Notes: generated by a model from the sequence alone, not told the origin. Positions 1 through 10,314 are shown, numbered from the stretch's first letter. The stretch is DNA of 64,000 nt from Pseudomonas mendocina (GCA_037482215.1 CP148074.1:1984001-2048000), one strand, 5' to 3'. Translations and numbers: made by a program.

Positions 1-585
1 CAGCAAGAGTTCCTGCAAGTGGATACACGCAACATCCTGTTTATTTGTGGTGGTGCGTTTGCTGGCCTGGAGAAGGTTATTCAGGGGCGCTCCGCTAAAG
101 GCGGCATCGGCTTTGGTGCTGAGGTTCGCAGTAAAGAGGAAGGCAAGAAAGTTGGTGAGTCGCTGCGGGCTGTAGAGCCGGACGATTTGGTCAAGTTTGG
201 CCTGATTCCAGAGTTTGTTGGTCGTTTGCCTGTTATCGCGACGCTTGATGAGCTGGATGAGGCAGCACTTGTGCAGATCCTTACCGAGCCTAAGAACGCG
301 CTGACTAAGCAATACGCTAAGCTGTTTGAAATGGAAGGCGTTGAGCTGGAGTTCCGTCCAGACGCGCTCAACTCGGTAGCCCGTAAAGCGCTTGAGCGCA
401 AAACGGGGGCCCGTGGTCTTCGCTCTATCCTTGAAGGGGTACTGCTGGACACCATGTATGAGATTCCATCTCAGTCAGATGTCAGCAAGGTCGTAATTGA
501 TGAAAGTGTGATCGATGGGACTTCTGAGCCTATCCGTATCTACGAAAGTGCTGAGCTGCCGGCCAAGGCTGCACCTGATGCTTAA
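1..585 (+). CDS. clpX: ClpX, ATPase subunit of ClpXP protease (3' part)
   Basis: The reading frame is open from the first base, so this is the C-terminal 194 residues of a gene that begins outside the window. ClpX is the hexameric AAA+ unfoldase that feeds substrates to ClpP in the cytoplasm. Visible are the end of the large AAA+ domain ([12 protein letters not shown]), the family motif EFVGRLPV, and the small domain with the sensor-2 motif TGARGLRSI near residue 134. The tail is acidic and alanine-rich, as usual. A perfect terminator hairpin follows 20 bases after the TAA stop, and lon comes next, the standard clpP-clpX-lon order. Identification is secure; only the 5' end is missing. Confidence 0.97.
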   Translation, partial: QQEFLQVDTRNILFICGGAFAGLEKVIQGRSAKGGIGFGAEVRSKEEGKKVGESLRAVEPDDLVKFGLIPEFVGRLPVIATLDELDEAALVQILTEPKNALTKQYAKLFEMEGVELEFRPDALNSVARKALERKTGARGLRSILEGVLLDTMYEIPSQSDVSKVVIDESVIDGTSEPIRIYESAELPAKAAPDA

Positions 586-605
586 TGCTTTTGTAGCGGA
601 CTGAG

Positions 606-634
606 AAAGGGGCCTTCGGGCCCCTTTTTCTTTT
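606..634 (+). terminator. Rho-independent terminator after clpX
   Basis: A nine-base stem (606-614 with 619-627) encloses a TTCG tetraloop and is followed by a T-rich run. It lies just after the clpX stop and ahead of the lon promoter. Confidence 0.9.
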
Positions 635-646
635 GCGTGTTTAAAG

Positions 647-674
647 CTTGTTTTTTGTCAAAGCAGCCCCCATC
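647..674 (+). promoter_or_regulatory. Predicted sigma-32 (RpoH) promoter of lon
   Basis: CTTGTTT at 647-653 and CCCCATCT at 668-675 are separated by 14 bases, which fits the RpoH consensus (CTTGAAA, 12-15 bases, CCCCATNT). It lies between the clpX terminator and the lon start, about 60 bases upstream of the lon ATG. Lon is a classic heat-shock gene, so the placement makes sense. Transcription start was not mapped. Confidence 0.72.
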
Positions 675-734
675 TTAGAAGCCAAGGGTAGTCCCAATTG
701 TTTACGGCCGTATGGCCGCCGTAGAGCCGAAATC

Positions 735-3128
735 ATGAAAACAACCTTTGAATTGCCTCTGTTGCCATTGCGCGATGTTGTGGTTTATCCGCACATGGTT
801 ATTCCTTTATTTGTCGGGCGTGAAAAGTCAATCGAGGCTCTCGAGGCTGCTATGACGGGCGAAAAGCAGATTCTGCTGCTCGCTCAGAAAAACCCGGCGG
901 ACGATGATCCCTCTGAAGAGGCGCTGTACCGCGTAGGTACGGTGGCGACTGTTCTGCAATTACTCAAGTTGCCTGATGGCACCGTCAAGGTTTTGGTTGA
1001 GGGTGAGCAGCGCGGTGAAGTTGCACGTTTCCTTGAGGCCGACTCGCATTTGCGCGCCGAGGTGCAACTGATCGATGAAACCGAGATTGCTGAGCGCGAG
1101 TCGGAGGTGTTCACCCGCACCCTCCTGAGTCAGTTCGAACAATACGTACAGTTGGGCAAGAAGGTTCCTGCTGAGGTTCTGGCCTCCCTGAATAGCATTG
1201 AAGAGCCTGCCCGTCTGGTCGACACCATGGCTGCACATATGGTGTTGAAGATTGAGCAGAAGCAGGAAATCCTTGAAATCACCGACCTGCCAACCCGTGT
1301 TGAGCATGTACTTGCCTTGTTGGATGCTGAAATCGACCTGCTTCAGGTGGAGAAGCGAATTCGCGGTCGTGTCAAAAAACAGATGGAGCGTAGCCAGCGC
1401 GAGTACTACCTGAATGAGCAGATGAAGGCCATTCAGAAGGAGCTGGGTGACGGTGAAGAAGGCCATAACGAGCTGGATGAGCTGAGAAAGCGCATTGATA
1501 ACGCCGGTATGACCCCTGAGGCACTGAATAAGGCCAATGCGGAACTGAACAAGCTTAAGCAGATGTCGCCGATGTCTGCTGAGGCTACAGTTGTGCGTTC
1601 TTACATTGATTGGTTAGTCAATGTACCTTGGAAGGCTGAGAGCAAGGTTCGCCTTGATCTGGCGCGTGCTGAAGCGGTTCTCGAGGCGGATCACTACGGC
1701 CTTGAGGAGGTCAAGGAACGCATCCTTGAGTATCTCGCTGTACAGAAACGTGTGAAGAAGCTGAAGGGCCCTGTGCTGTGCCTGGTTGGGCCACCTGGTG
1801 TTGGTAAGACTTCGTTGGCAGAGTCTATTGCAACGGCCACTAACCGCAAGTTTGTGCGGATGGCGTTGGGTGGCGTTCGTGACGAAGCGGAAATTCGTGG
1901 TCACCGCCGCACCTATATTGGTTCGATGCCCGGTCGTCTGATTCAGAAGATGACCAAGGTTGGCGTGCGTAACCCCCTGTTTTTGCTCGATGAAATCGAC
2001 AAAATGGGTCAGGACATGCGCGGTGATCCCGCGTCGGCTCTGCTCGAGGTGCTGGACCCAGAACAGAACCACAACTTCAACGACCATTACCTTGAAGTTG
2101 ACTACGATTTGTCCGATGTAATGTTCCTGTGTACATCGAACTCGATGAATATTCCGGGTCCATTATTGGATCGTATGGAGGTCATTCGTCTGCCGGGCTA
2201 TACCGAAGCAGAGAAGATCAACATCGCGACGAAATATCTAGTACCAAAACAAATCCAAGCCAATGGTCTGAAAAAAACCGAGTTGGAATTTGCCGAAGAG
2301 TCGATCCGCGACATTATTCGCTACTACACTCGTGAGGCTGGCGTGCGTGGTCTGGAGCGTCAGATCGCTAAAGTGTGCCGTAAGGTTGTGAAGGAAAATA
2401 CGGCTCAGAAACGCTTCCATGTGACCGTTACAGCGGAGAACCTTGAGCACTATCTGGGCGTACGTAAGCATCGTTATGGGCTAGCTGAGCAGCAGGACCA
2501 GATTGGTCAGGTAACAGGTCTGGCCTGGACTCAGGTGGGTGGTGAACTGCTGACCATCGAGGCTGTAGTAGTGCCAGGCAAAGGCCAGTTAATCAAAACT
2601 GGCTCCTTGGGTGACGTGATGCTTGAGTCGATTACAGCCGCTCAGACTGTGGTACGTAGTCGCGCCAAAAGCTTGGGAATTCCGGTCGATTTCTACGAGA
2701 AGCAGGACCTTCACATTCACATGCCCGAAGGCGCTACACCGAAGGATGGCCCGAGTGCAGGCATTGGTATGTGCACCGCATTGGTGTCGGCTTTGACCCA
2801 GATTCCGGTGCGTGCAGACGTGGCGATGACCGGTGAAATTACCCTGCGTGGGCAGGTTCTGGCGATCGGTGGCCTCAAGGAAAAGCTGCTTGCAGCACAC
2901 CGTGGCGGCATCAAGACGGTGATCATTCCAGAGGAAAATGTGCGTGACCTGAAGGAGATTCCTGAGAATATTAAGCAAGACCTGCAGATTAAACCGGTTA
3001 AATGGATTGACGAGGTCCTGCAAATTGCGCTGCAATACGCCCCGGAGCCTTTACCTGATGCGGCTCCGATCGTTGCAAAGGATGATAAACGCGAGTCTGA
3101 TTCCAAGGAGCGAATTAGCACGCATTAG
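735..3128 (+). CDS. lon: Lon, ATP-dependent serine protease
   Basis: Lon degrades misfolded and regulatory proteins in the cytoplasm as a single-chain AAA+ protease. I start it at the ATG at 735, giving 797 residues, because the usual Lon N-terminus ([14 protein letters not shown]) begins there; the frame is open further upstream, but that stretch holds the predicted promoter. The substrate-binding N-domain covers about residues 1-200. Walker A (GPPGVGKT) is at 352-359. The C-terminal protease domain has the Ser-Lys dyad at Ser674 (in PKDGPSAG) and Lys717 (in LKEKLLAA). The gene stands between clpX and hupB, each with its own promoter or terminator signals. The Shine-Dalgarno is weak. Identification is secure. 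Confidence 0.98.
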   Translation: MKTTFELPLLPLRDVVVYPHMVIPLFVGREKSIEALEAAMTGEKQILLLAQKNPADDDPSEEALYRVGTVATVLQLLKLPDGTVKVLVEGEQRGEVARFLEADSHLRAEVQLIDETEIAERESEVFTRTLLSQFEQYVQLGKKVPAEVLASLNSIEEPARLVDTMAAHMVLKIEQKQEILEITDLPTRVEHVLALLDAEIDLLQVEKRIRGRVKKQMERSQREYYLNEQMKAIQKELGDGEEGHNELDELRKRIDNAGMTPEALNKANAELNKLKQMSPMSAEATVVRSYIDWLVNVPWKAESKVRLDLARAEAVLEADHYGLEEVKERILEYLAVQKRVKKLKGPVLCLVGPPGVGKTSLAESIATATNRKFVRMALGGVRDEAEIRGHRRTYIGSMPGRLIQKMTKVGVRNPLFLLDEIDKMGQDMRGDPASALLEVLDPEQNHNFNDHYLEVDYDLSDVMFLCTSNSMNIPGPLLDRMEVIRLPGYTEAEKINIATKYLVPKQIQANGLKKTELEFAEESIRDIIRYYTREAGVRGLERQIAKVCRKVVKENTAQKRFHVTVTAENLEHYLGVRKHRYGLAEQQDQIGQVTGLAWTQVGGELLTIEAVVVPGKGQLIKTGSLGDVMLESITAAQTVVRSRAKSLGIPVDFYEKQDLHIHMPEGATPKDGPSAGIGMCTALVSALTQIPVRADVAMTGEITLRGQVLAIGGLKEKLLAAHRGGIKTVIIPEENVRDLKEIPENIKQDLQIKPVKWIDEVLQIALQYAPEPLPDAAPIVAKDDKRESDSKERISTH

Positions 3129-3142
3129 GCCGGAGTGCTTCC

Positions 3143-3172
3143 TTGACACTTTTTTAAAGCCCTTGCTATAAA
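3143..3172 (+). promoter_or_regulatory. Predicted sigma-70 promoter of hupB
   Basis: A perfect TTGACA at 3143-3148 and TATAAA at 3167-3172 are 18 bases apart, in the 137-base lon-hupB gap. The implied transcript has a leader of roughly 85 bases. It is the best sigma-70 match in this gap. Confidence 0.65.
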
Positions 3173-3265
3173 GCGGCTCAATGGTGTCAGCAGGCTCTCT
3201 AGCACTAGCTTCGCTTACATTCAAAAGCAAGAAATAAACTCAACAGAAATTAAGGGGACTTAAGA

Positions 3266-3538
3266 GTGAACAAGTCGGAACTGATCGATGCTATCGCAGC
3301 ATCTGCTGATATCCCGAAAGCTGTTGCTGGCCGCGCGCTGGACGCAGTGATTGAATCCGTTACTGGCGCTCTGAAAGCTGGTGACTCCGTTGTGCTGGTA
3401 GGCTTCGGTACTTTCGCTGTTAAAGAGCGTGCTGCCCGTACTGGCCGTAACCCGCAGACTGGCAAGCCAATCAGCATTGCTGCTGCCAAGATCCCTGGTT
3501 TCAAAGCTGGCAAGGCTCTGAAAGACGCTGTTAACTAA
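3266..3538 (+). CDS. hupB: HU-beta, histone-like DNA-binding protein
   Basis: HU is a small dimeric nucleoid protein that bends and compacts DNA without strong sequence preference. The 90-residue length is exactly that of the family. The N-terminal helices ([10 protein letters not shown]) and the DNA-binding beta-arm region ([12 protein letters not shown]) are intact. The start is GTG with an AAGGGG Shine-Dalgarno eight to nine bases upstream. It follows lon and has its own strong promoter. Transcription probably ends at the hairpin near 3662, leaving an unusually long untranslated tail of about 120 bases. Confidence 0.97.
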   Translation: MNKSELIDAIAASADIPKAVAGRALDAVIESVTGALKAGDSVVLVGFGTFAVKERAARTGRNPQTGKPISIAAAKIPGFKAGKALKDAVN

Positions 3539-3661
3539 GTGTCTTCGGTTTTGCCTGCGGATCAGTTGATCTGATCCATGACATGGCGAGCTAATTAGAG
3601 ATCAGTGTTCGAGATTGCTGTACGAGACGGTCAACAACCAGTTCGCTATGCCAGTTACGAG

Positions 3662-3689
3662 AAGGCGCATCTCCTGATGCGCCTTTCTT
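3662..3689 (+). terminator. Rho-independent terminator after hupB
   Basis: A ten-base perfect stem (3662-3671 with 3676-3685) with loop TCCT is followed by TCTTCT. It is about 120 bases after the hupB stop. The intervening stretch has one small inverted repeat (3559-3565 with 3571-3577) and no gene I can support. Confidence 0.78.
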
Positions 3690-3749
3690 CTATTCGGACT
3701 TTACCCACACTGCGCGATTGCTTTTTTCTACAGTCGTTCTGGGGGACGC

Positions 3750-5627
3750 ATGCTGCAGAACATCAGGGACAATTCACAGGGTTGGATTGCCAAAACCATT
3801 ATCGGCCTCATCGTCGTACTACTGGCACTGACAGGTGTTGAGGCGATTTTTACCAGCTCTAATAGCGGCAAGGTTGTAGCCGAGGTGGATGGCCAGGAAA
3901 TCAGCGCCGATTCCCTCACACAAGCTGTAGAAATGCAGCGTCGCCAATTGGCACAGCAGCTCGGGCGTGATTTCGATGCTTCGATGCTGGACGAGAAACT
4001 GTTGCGTGAGGCCTCTCTTAAAGGCCTGATTGAGCGCACATTGCTGCTTAACGGCGCAAAAGATTCAAAATTCGCGTTTTCCCAGCAGGGCCTTGATCAG
4101 GTCATCCTGAGCACGCCGGAGTTTCTGGTAGACGGAAAATTTAGCCCGGAGCGTTTCGATCAGGTAATCGCACGGCTGGGTTACTCCCGCATGCAATTCC
4201 GCCAGATGCTGGAAGAGGAAATGCTGATCGGCCAACTGCGTGCCGGTATCGGTAACAGCGGCTTTGTTACAGACACTCAAATTAAAGCGTTCGCGGCTCT
4301 GGAAAAGCAGACCCGTGATTTCGCAACTCTGACCCTCAAGGCTGACCTGAAGTCCGTCACGCTCAGTGATGACGACATCAAGGCTTATTATGACGCGCAG
4401 TCCAGCGAGTTCATGAGCCCGGAGCAGGTTGTTCTCGAATACGTCGAACTGAAGAAAGATGCTTTCTTTGATCAGGTGGACGTTAAAGATGAAGACCTGC
4501 AAGCGGCTTATCAGAGTGAAATTGCCGGCTTGAGTGAGCAGCGTCGAGCTGCCCATATCTTGGTCGAGATATCTGACAAAACTTCAGATGAACAAGCCAA
4601 GGCTAAGATCGAAGAGATTCAAAAGCGCGTCCAGCAGGGTGAAGACTTTGCTGCTCTGGCCAAAGAACTCTCCGATGATAAGGGCTCCTCGACGGAGGGC
4701 GGTGACCTCGGTTTCGCAAGCAAAGGTGTCTACGACCAGGCTTTCGAAGACGCCTTGTATGCCCTCAAAGAAAACGAAGTTTCTGCCCCAGTGCGTACTG
4801 AATTCGGTTGGCATCTGATTAAGCTGATCGGCATCCAGGCGCCAGAGGTACCAACCTTCGCCAGTTTGGAAGACAAGCTGAAGCATGACCTCAAAGCTCG
4901 TGAGGTTGAGCAGCGTTTTGTAGAGGTTTCCAAGGAACTTGAAGACTCAGCTTTTGAATCCTCTGATCTGGCTCAACCTGCTCAAGAGCTTGGTTTGACT
5001 GTGCAAACGAGCGAGCCTTTTGGCCGTCAGGGCGGCGCGACCGGAATTGCTGCAAATCGTCAGGTGATTCAGGCGGCATTCAGCCCAGAAGTCCTTGAAG
5101 ACGGTAGCAACAGCAGTGTGATTGAGCTTGATCCAAACACCGTTGTTGTCGTGCGTGTCAAAGAGCATCTGAAGCCTCAGCAACTGCCGCTGGAGCAGGT
5201 TGCCGATAGCATCCGTAAGCAGCTGACTAAGGTGCGTGCAACGGAGGCCGTTAAAGCCAAAGCTGAAGAGCAATTGAAAGCACTGCGCAGTGGTAAAACC
5301 CCTGTTGAGCAGGCAGCAGAAGGCGAAAGCTGGAATGTTGTTGAAGCTGCAACTCGCAGCCAAGAGGGTGTGGATCCTGCTGTGTTGCAAGCACTATTCC
5401 GTATGCCGAAGCCTGAAGCCGCTGACAAGCCGGTATTTAGCGGTATCAGCTTGAGCAATGGTGATTACGTCATCATCCGTTTGAATGGTGTTAGTCAGCC
5501 TGATGTGCAGCTGAGCGATGAAGAGAAGGCGATGTACGGCCGCTTCCTGGCTTCGCGTGTTGGTCAGCAAGACTTTGAGGCTTTCCGCAAACAGCTGGAA
5601 GCAAGCGCTAAGATCGAACGCATGTAA
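3750..5627 (+). CDS. ppiD: PpiD, membrane-anchored periplasmic folding factor
   Basis: PpiD is an inner-membrane protein whose periplasmic part helps newly exported outer-membrane proteins fold near the Sec translocon. The sequence shows a short cytoplasmic N-terminus, one membrane segment at about residues 14-35, a SurA-like N-domain, and a parvulin (PpiC) domain at about 265-363 beginning RRAAHILVEI. The 625-residue length is normal for the family. The ATG follows a GGGGGAC Shine-Dalgarno. It follows hupB, the usual order in this genus. A terminator starts 15 bases after the stop. PpiD parvulin domains are often weak or inactive as isomerases, so chaperone function is the safer statement. 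Confidence 0.95.
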   Translation: MLQNIRDNSQGWIAKTIIGLIVVLLALTGVEAIFTSSNSGKVVAEVDGQEISADSLTQAVEMQRRQLAQQLGRDFDASMLDEKLLREASLKGLIERTLLLNGAKDSKFAFSQQGLDQVILSTPEFLVDGKFSPERFDQVIARLGYSRMQFRQMLEEEMLIGQLRAGIGNSGFVTDTQIKAFAALEKQTRDFATLTLKADLKSVTLSDDDIKAYYDAQSSEFMSPEQVVLEYVELKKDAFFDQVDVKDEDLQAAYQSEIAGLSEQRRAAHILVEISDKTSDEQAKAKIEEIQKRVQQGEDFAALAKELSDDKGSSTEGGDLGFASKGVYDQAFEDALYALKENEVSAPVRTEFGWHLIKLIGIQAPEVPTFASLEDKLKHDLKAREVEQRFVEVSKELEDSAFESSDLAQPAQELGLTVQTSEPFGRQGGATGIAANRQVIQAAFSPEVLEDGSNSSVIELDPNTVVVVRVKEHLKPQQLPLEQVADSIRKQLTKVRATEAVKAKAEEQLKALRSGKTPVEQAAEGESWNVVEAATRSQEGVDPAVLQALFRMPKPEAADKPVFSGISLSNGDYVIIRLNGVSQPDVQLSDEEKAMYGRFLASRVGQQDFEAFRKQLEASAKIERM

Positions 5628-5641
5628 TGGTTTGATTAATT

Positions 5642-5669
5642 AAAAAAGGCCGCGTAAGCGGCCTTTTTT
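5642..5669 (+). terminator. Terminator after ppiD
   Basis: The GC stem GGCCGC/GCGGCC (5648-5653 with 5658-5663) has a GTAA loop and is flanked by six A and six T. It can work in both directions, but ppiD is the gene directly upstream. Confidence 0.88.
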
Positions 5670-5731
5670 ATTGTGATGGTTTACAGCCATGTTTTCTAAG
5701 GAGCCCTCGAGTGGGCTTGCCGACCACAAAT

Positions 5732-5759
5732 AAAAACGCCCGGAGCAATGCACCGGGCG
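5732..5759 (-). terminator. Terminator after fabI
   Basis: On the minus strand, CGCCCGG/CCGGGCG arms (5753-5759 with 5737-5743) are followed by TTTTTATTT. It lies 25 bases past the fabI stop. Confidence 0.85.
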
Positions 5760-5784
5760 CTTGTAGGCTCTTATCTGAAGCTGA

Positions 5785-6579
5785 TTAGTCTTCGAGGTTG
5801 CCCATAGCGGTGGTGTTGAAGCCGCCATCAACGTACATGATTTCACCGCTTACACCGGAAGCCAGGTCGGAGCAGAGGAACGCTGCTGCGTTACCCACTT
5901 CTTCGATGGTCACGTTGCGGCGCAGCGGAGTTTGCTTCTCGTTAGCAGCCAGCATTTTGCGGAAGCTCTTAATACCGGAAGCAGCGAGCGTACGGATTGG
6001 GCCAGCGGATACAGCGTTAACGCGGGTGCCTTCTGGGCCGAGGCTGCCTGCGAGGTAGCGTACACCGGCTTCCAGGCTAGCTTTGGCCATGCCCATAACG
6101 TTGTAGTTAGGCATGGTGCGTTCTGCACCCAGATAGGAGAGGGTCAGCAGGCTACCGTTACGGCCCTTCATCATTTCGCGGCCGGCTTTCGCCAGGGCGA
6201 CGAAGCTATAGGCGCTGATGTCATGAGCAATGCGGAAACCTTCACGGGTGGTGACGTCGGTGAAGTCACCATCCAGTTGATCGCCAGGAGCAAAACCTAC
6301 AGAGTGAACGATGCAGTCCAGACCATCCCACTTCTTGCTCAAGGCTTCGAATACGGCGGTGATATCGTCGTCATTGGCAACGTCGCACGGGAAGCACAGT
6401 TCTGCGCTGGAGCCCCAGCCGGCGGCGAATTCTTCCACGCGGCCTTTGAGCTTGTCGTTCTGATAGGTGAAGGCCAGTTCGGCGCCTTCACGGTGCATTG
6501 CAGCGGCAATACCCGAGGCGATGGACAGCTTGCTGGCGACACCAACGATCAGGACGCGCTTGCCGGTTAGAAAACCCAT
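5785..6579 (-). CDS. fabI: FabI, NADH-dependent enoyl-ACP reductase
   Basis: FabI reduces trans-2-enoyl-ACP in the last step of each fatty-acid elongation cycle; it is the triclosan target. The 264-residue protein has the FabI-type nucleotide-binding start ([11 protein letters not shown]) and the characteristic Tyr149-x9-Tyr159-x6-Lys166 arrangement, which separates FabI from ordinary short-chain dehydrogenases. Gly95 matches the E. coli Gly93 position at which triclosan resistance mutations occur. A good Shine-Dalgarno (AGGAAGAGG) precedes the ATG. The start is only 30 bases after the stop of the transporter ATPase gene, so readthrough from that operon is possible. Its own terminator follows. 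Confidence 0.97.
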   Translation of the reverse strand: MGFLTGKRVLIVGVASKLSIASGIAAAMHREGAELAFTYQNDKLKGRVEEFAAGWGSSAELCFPCDVANDDDITAVFEALSKKWDGLDCIVHSVGFAPGDQLDGDFTDVTTREGFRIAHDISAYSFVALAKAGREMMKGRNGSLLTLSYLGAERTMPNYNVMGMAKASLEAGVRYLAGSLGPEGTRVNAVSAGPIRTLAASGIKSFRKMLAANEKQTPLRRNVTIEEVGNAAAFLCSDLASGVSGEIMYVDGGFNTTAMGNLED

Positions 6580-6609
6580 GTGTGTGATTCCTCTTCCTGT
6601 CTACAAGGA

Positions 6610-8217
6610 TTAATTAGCTGGGGCCATAAAGGCCGCTTCCAGTAACTGTTGTGTATAGATGTTCTGTGGCGCTGCGAAGACACTTTCTGCGGGGCCCTGT
6701 TCGACAACTTTTCCTTGTTTGACCACCATCACCTGATGACTCAAGGCTCTGACAACCGCCAAATCATGGCTAATGAACAAGTAGGTCAGGTTGTACTTGA
6801 TCTGGAGATTACGCAGCAGCTCAACCACTTGTCGCTGTACGGTGCGGTCCAAGGCTGAGGTAGGCTCGTCCAGCAGGATCATTTCAGGCTTGAGTACCAA
6901 CGCGCGGGCGATAGCGATACGCTGTCTCTGGCCACCGGAAAACTCATGAGGATAGCGATGTCGGGTTTCTGGATCGAGTCCGACTTCTTTGAGCACCTCG
7001 ATGATGGCTTTTTCCTGTTCCTCTTCGCTGCCAATTTTGTGAATACGCAAGCCTTCCCCAATGATCTGGCCAACGGACATGCGGGGGCTAAGGCTGCCAA
7101 AAGGATCTTGGAAAACCACCTGCATCTGGCGCCGCAATGGCCGGACTTCTGTCTGTGTCAGGCTTTGAATGGCTTTCCCGTTGAAGCTGATATTGCCCTC
7201 GCTGTTGATCAGCCGGAGTATAGCCAGGCCGAGCGTTGACTTGCCGGAGCCGCTTTCTCCAACAATGCCAAGGGTATGTCCTTGTGGCAGGCTGAAGTTA
7301 ATGCCGTCGACGGCCTTCACGTGATCAACCGTGCGGCGCAGAAGTCCTTTTTTTATCGGAAACCAGATGCGTAGATTATCCACTTCTAGCAAGGGTTTAC
7401 CGGCGGGCTGATCAGCCGCTTTGCCACTGGGTTCAGCATCTAGCAGCAGTTTGGTGTAGGGGTGTTGCGGTGAGGTAAACAGCGTCTCGCATTCAGCCTG
7501 CTCGACGATTTCACCTTGCTTCATGACGCAGACACGGTTGGCAATACGTCGAACCAAATTGAGGTCGTGACTGATCAGTAGGATCGCCATGCCCAGCCTG
7601 GCTTGCAGGTCTTTGAGTAAGCCGAGAATTTTCAGTTGAACGGTAACGTCCAGTGCTGTGGTCGGTTCGTCTGCGATTAGCAGCTCTGGCTCATTGGCCA
7701 GTGCCATTGCGATCACCACACGTTGTCTTTGACCACCTGATAGTTCGTGGGGGTACGACTTCAGACGTTTGTGAGGTTCTGGGATGCCAACCAGTTCAAG
7801 CAGCTCAAGAGTGCGCTTGGTGGCTTCTTTATTGCGCAGGCCTTTGTGCAAGTAGAGCACTTCGTTGATCTGTTTTTCTATGGTGTGCAGTGGGTTCAGT
7901 GAGGTCATGGGCTCCTGAAACACCATGGCAATACGGTTGCCACGAATACTGCGCATCTGCTTTTCACTGAGCTTGAGCAGATCTTGTTGATTGAACTGGA
8001 TGCTGCCGCTGGGGTGTTGAGCAATGGGGTAGGGCAGTAGGCGCAGAATCGAATGTGCGGTCACTGATTTACCAGAACCGCTTTCGCCCACCAATGCGAC
8101 CGTTTCACCGCGGTGGATAGTAAAACTAACCCGGTGAACGACGCGCTGGGTTTTATCACCGCTGGTAAATTCGACGGCGAGATCCTTGATTTCGATCAGA
8201 CTACTGGATTCGGTCAT
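6610..8217 (-). CDS. yejF: Peptide ABC importer, double ATP-binding protein (YejF/NppD type)
   Basis: This 535-residue protein fuses two ABC ATPase domains and should power the adjacent YejB/YejE-type permeases. The first half has Walker A GESGSGKS at residues 44-51 and the signature LSGGQRQR; the second half has its own GESGSGKST and FSGGQRQR. I start at the ATG at 8217, not an upstream start, because AAGGAA lies just ahead and the yejE stop is one base away. In P. aeruginosa the equivalent five-gene set is called nppA1A2BCD and imports peptidyl-nucleoside antibiotics; the homology to E. coli YejABEF (microcin C uptake) is also known. The real nutrient is probably short peptides. Confidence 0.93.
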   Translation of the reverse strand: MTESSSLIEIKDLAVEFTSGDKTQRVVHRVSFTIHRGETVALVGESGSGKSVTAHSILRLLPYPIAQHPSGSIQFNQQDLLKLSEKQMRSIRGNRIAMVFQEPMTSLNPLHTIEKQINEVLYLHKGLRNKEATKRTLELLELVGIPEPHKRLKSYPHELSGGQRQRVVIAMALANEPELLIADEPTTALDVTVQLKILGLLKDLQARLGMAILLISHDLNLVRRIANRVCVMKQGEIVEQAECETLFTSPQHPYTKLLLDAEPSGKAADQPAGKPLLEVDNLRIWFPIKKGLLRRTVDHVKAVDGINFSLPQGHTLGIVGESGSGKSTLGLAILRLINSEGNISFNGKAIQSLTQTEVRPLRRQMQVVFQDPFGSLSPRMSVGQIIGEGLRIHKIGSEEEQEKAIIEVLKEVGLDPETRHRYPHEFSGGQRQRIAIARALVLKPEMILLDEPTSALDRTVQRQVVELLRNLQIKYNLTYLFISHDLAVVRALSHQVMVVKQGKVVEQGPAESVFAAPQNIYTQQLLEAAFMAPAN

Positions 8218-8218
8218 C

Positions 8219-9238
8219 TTATTTCCTTGGGTCAAAGGCATCACGTGCAGCCTCACCAATAAACACTAGCAGGCTCAACATCAGGGCCAGAATGACAAAC
8301 GCACTCATGCCCAGCCAAGGTGCTTGAAGGTTGGATTTACCTTGTGCAACCAGTTCGCCGAGTGATGGTGAGCCGGGTGGAAGGCCAAAGCCGAGGAAGT
8401 CCAATGCAGTCAGGGTGCCAATCGCACTGGTGAGAATGAAGGGCATAAAGGTCAGGGTGGAGACCATGGCATTAGGCAGAATATGCCGGAACATGATGGC
8501 GCTGTTCTGCATGCCCAGCGCTCGGGCTGCGCGGACGTATTCGAGATTGCGCCCGCGCAGGAATTCCGCGCGCACCAAATCAACCAGGCTCATCCATGAG
8601 AACAGTAGCATGATTCCCAGCAACCACCAAAAGTTTGGCTGCACGAAACTCGCCAGGATGATCAGCAGGTACAACACCGGAAGTCCCGACCAAATTTCGA
8701 GAAAGCGCTGACCCGCTAGATCAACCCAGCCACCGTAAAAGCCTTGAATAGCCCCTGCGAACACACCAATGATTGAACTGATGATGGTCAACGTGAGGGC
8801 AAACAGTACCGATATACGGAAGCCGTATATGACCCGGGCCAGTACATCGCGGCCTTGATCATCAGTGCCCAGCCAGTTTTCCGCAGAAGGTGGGGCGGGG
8901 GCAGGGACTTGCAGGTCGTAGTTGATGCTGGAGTAGTTGTAAGGGATCGGAGGCCAGATCATCCAGCCTTCTTTGGCCTTGATTAACTCCTGGAAATACG
9001 GGCTTTTGTAATTGGGCTGTAGCGGAAACTCGCCGCCGAAGGCGGTTTCTGGGTAGCGCTTGAACACGGGGAAATACAAGGCGTTGTCGTAGCTGACAAC
9101 CAGTGGTTTGTCGTTGGCGATAAGTTCGGCACCGAGGGTGATGACGAACAGCGTGAGGAAGATCCACAGTGACCACCAGCCACGTTTGTGAGCCTTGAAC
9201 AGCTTCAGCCGACGTTGCGCAATAGGAGACAATTTCAT
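8219..9238 (-). CDS. yejE: Peptide ABC importer permease (YejE/NppC type)
   Basis: An inner-membrane permease of the oligopeptide/nickel class, 339 residues. A positively charged N-terminus leads into a first membrane segment (LWIFLTLFVITLGAEL), then a long periplasmic stretch, then the transmembrane core. The ATPase-docking EAA loop is visible as ARALGMQNSAIMFRHILPN. Periplasmic insertions with NWLGTDDQGRDVLAR are typical of YejE/OppC proteins. The stop is one base before yejF and the start four bases after the yejB stop, so these genes are translated from one message. It pairs with YejB to form the channel. Confidence 0.93.
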   Translation of the reverse strand: MKLSPIAQRRLKLFKAHKRGWWSLWIFLTLFVITLGAELIANDKPLVVSYDNALYFPVFKRYPETAFGGEFPLQPNYKSPYFQELIKAKEGWMIWPPIPYNYSSINYDLQVPAPAPPSAENWLGTDDQGRDVLARVIYGFRISVLFALTLTIISSIIGVFAGAIQGFYGGWVDLAGQRFLEIWSGLPVLYLLIILASFVQPNFWWLLGIMLLFSWMSLVDLVRAEFLRGRNLEYVRAARALGMQNSAIMFRHILPNAMVSTLTFMPFILTSAIGTLTALDFLGFGLPPGSPSLGELVAQGKSNLQAPWLGMSAFVILALMLSLLVFIGEAARDAFDPRK

Positions 9239-9242
9239 CTGG

Positions 9243-10313
9243 TTACTCCCGGCTCTCGAAGTCGATACGAGGGTCGACCAGGGTGTAGGTAATGTCGCCG
9301 ATCAATTTCACCACCAGACCTAGCAGCGTAAAAATAAACAGGGTGCCAAACACCACCGGGTAGTCACGGTTTATGGCGGCTTCAAAACTCATCAGTCCCA
9401 GGCCGTCGAGGGAGAAAATTACTTCGATCAGCAGGGAGCCGGTGAAAAACACGCCAATAAAAGCGGCGGGGAAACCGGCAATGATGATCAACATGGCGTT
9501 GCGGAATACATGGCCGTAGAGCACGCGGTTATTGGTCAGGCCTTTGGCTCGGGCAGTAACCACATACTGTTTGTTGATCTCATCGAGAAAGCTGTTTTTA
9601 GTCAGCAGGGTGAGGGTGGCGAAGTTGCCAATGACTAGCGCTGTAACAGGCAGGGCCAGGTGCCAGAAGTAGTCCAGCACCTTGCCAGTGAAGGTCAGTT
9701 CATCAAAGTTGTTAGAGGTCAGACCGCGAAGGGGGAACCAGTCCCAGTAGCTGCCACCGGCAAACAGCACGATGAGCAGAATGGCGAACAGGAAAGCTGG
9801 AATGGCGTAGCCAATGATGATGGCTGAGCTTGTCCAGACATCGAATGCACTTCCATTTCGCGTGGCTTTGGCGATCCCCAGGGGGATCGATACTAGGTAC
9901 ATGATCAGGGTGCTCCATAGCCCGAGGGAGATGGAGACAGGCATCTTTTCGATAATCAGGTCGATGACTTTGGCATCCCGGAAGAAACTTGAGCCGAAGT
10001 CCAGTTGCGCATAGCTTTTGACCATCAGCCAGAAGCGTTCAGGTGCAGATTTATCAAACCCGTACATCTTTTCAATTTCTTTGATCAGATCCGGGTCGAG
10101 GCCCTGCGCCCCTCGGTAGTTTGAGCCGGCAACGGAGACTTCTGCGCCACCGCCGGCTACTCGGCTGGTGGCACCATCAAAGCCTTCAAGCTTGGCAATC
10201 ATCTGCTCTACAGGGCCACCTGGAGCGGCCTGGATGATGACAAAGTTGATCAGCAGAATTCCGAACAGGGTCGGAATGATCAGCAGCAATCGCCGCAGTA
10301 TGTACGCCAGCAT
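9243..10313 (-). CDS. yejB: Peptide ABC importer permease (YejB/NppB type)
   Basis: The second permease subunit, 356 residues, with an N-terminal membrane segment ([20 protein letters not shown]), a large periplasmic loop and the conserved C-terminal permease domain. The EAA-like loop is [19 protein letters not shown]. It ends IDFESRE shortly after the family-typical DPR. The ATG is one base after the upstream binding-protein stop (TAACATG), which indicates translational coupling. The transporter needs both YejB and YejE. Exact membrane segment count was not computed. Confidence 0.93.
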   Translation of the reverse strand: MLAYILRRLLLIIPTLFGILLINFVIIQAAPGGPVEQMIAKLEGFDGATSRVAGGGAEVSVAGSNYRGAQGLDPDLIKEIEKMYGFDKSAPERFWLMVKSYAQLDFGSSFFRDAKVIDLIIEKMPVSISLGLWSTLIMYLVSIPLGIAKATRNGSAFDVWTSSAIIIGYAIPAFLFAILLIVLFAGGSYWDWFPLRGLTSNNFDELTFTGKVLDYFWHLALPVTALVIGNFATLTLLTKNSFLDEINKQYVVTARAKGLTNNRVLYGHVFRNAMLIIIAGFPAAFIGVFFTGSLLIEVIFSLDGLGLMSFEAAINRDYPVVFGTLFIFTLLGLVVKLIGDITYTLVDPRIDFESRE

Positions 10314-10314
10314 G

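Noticed and set aside
3605..3841. 78-codon frame between hupB and ppiD
   Set aside because: It runs through the hupB terminator and into ppiD in another frame; there is no support for it.
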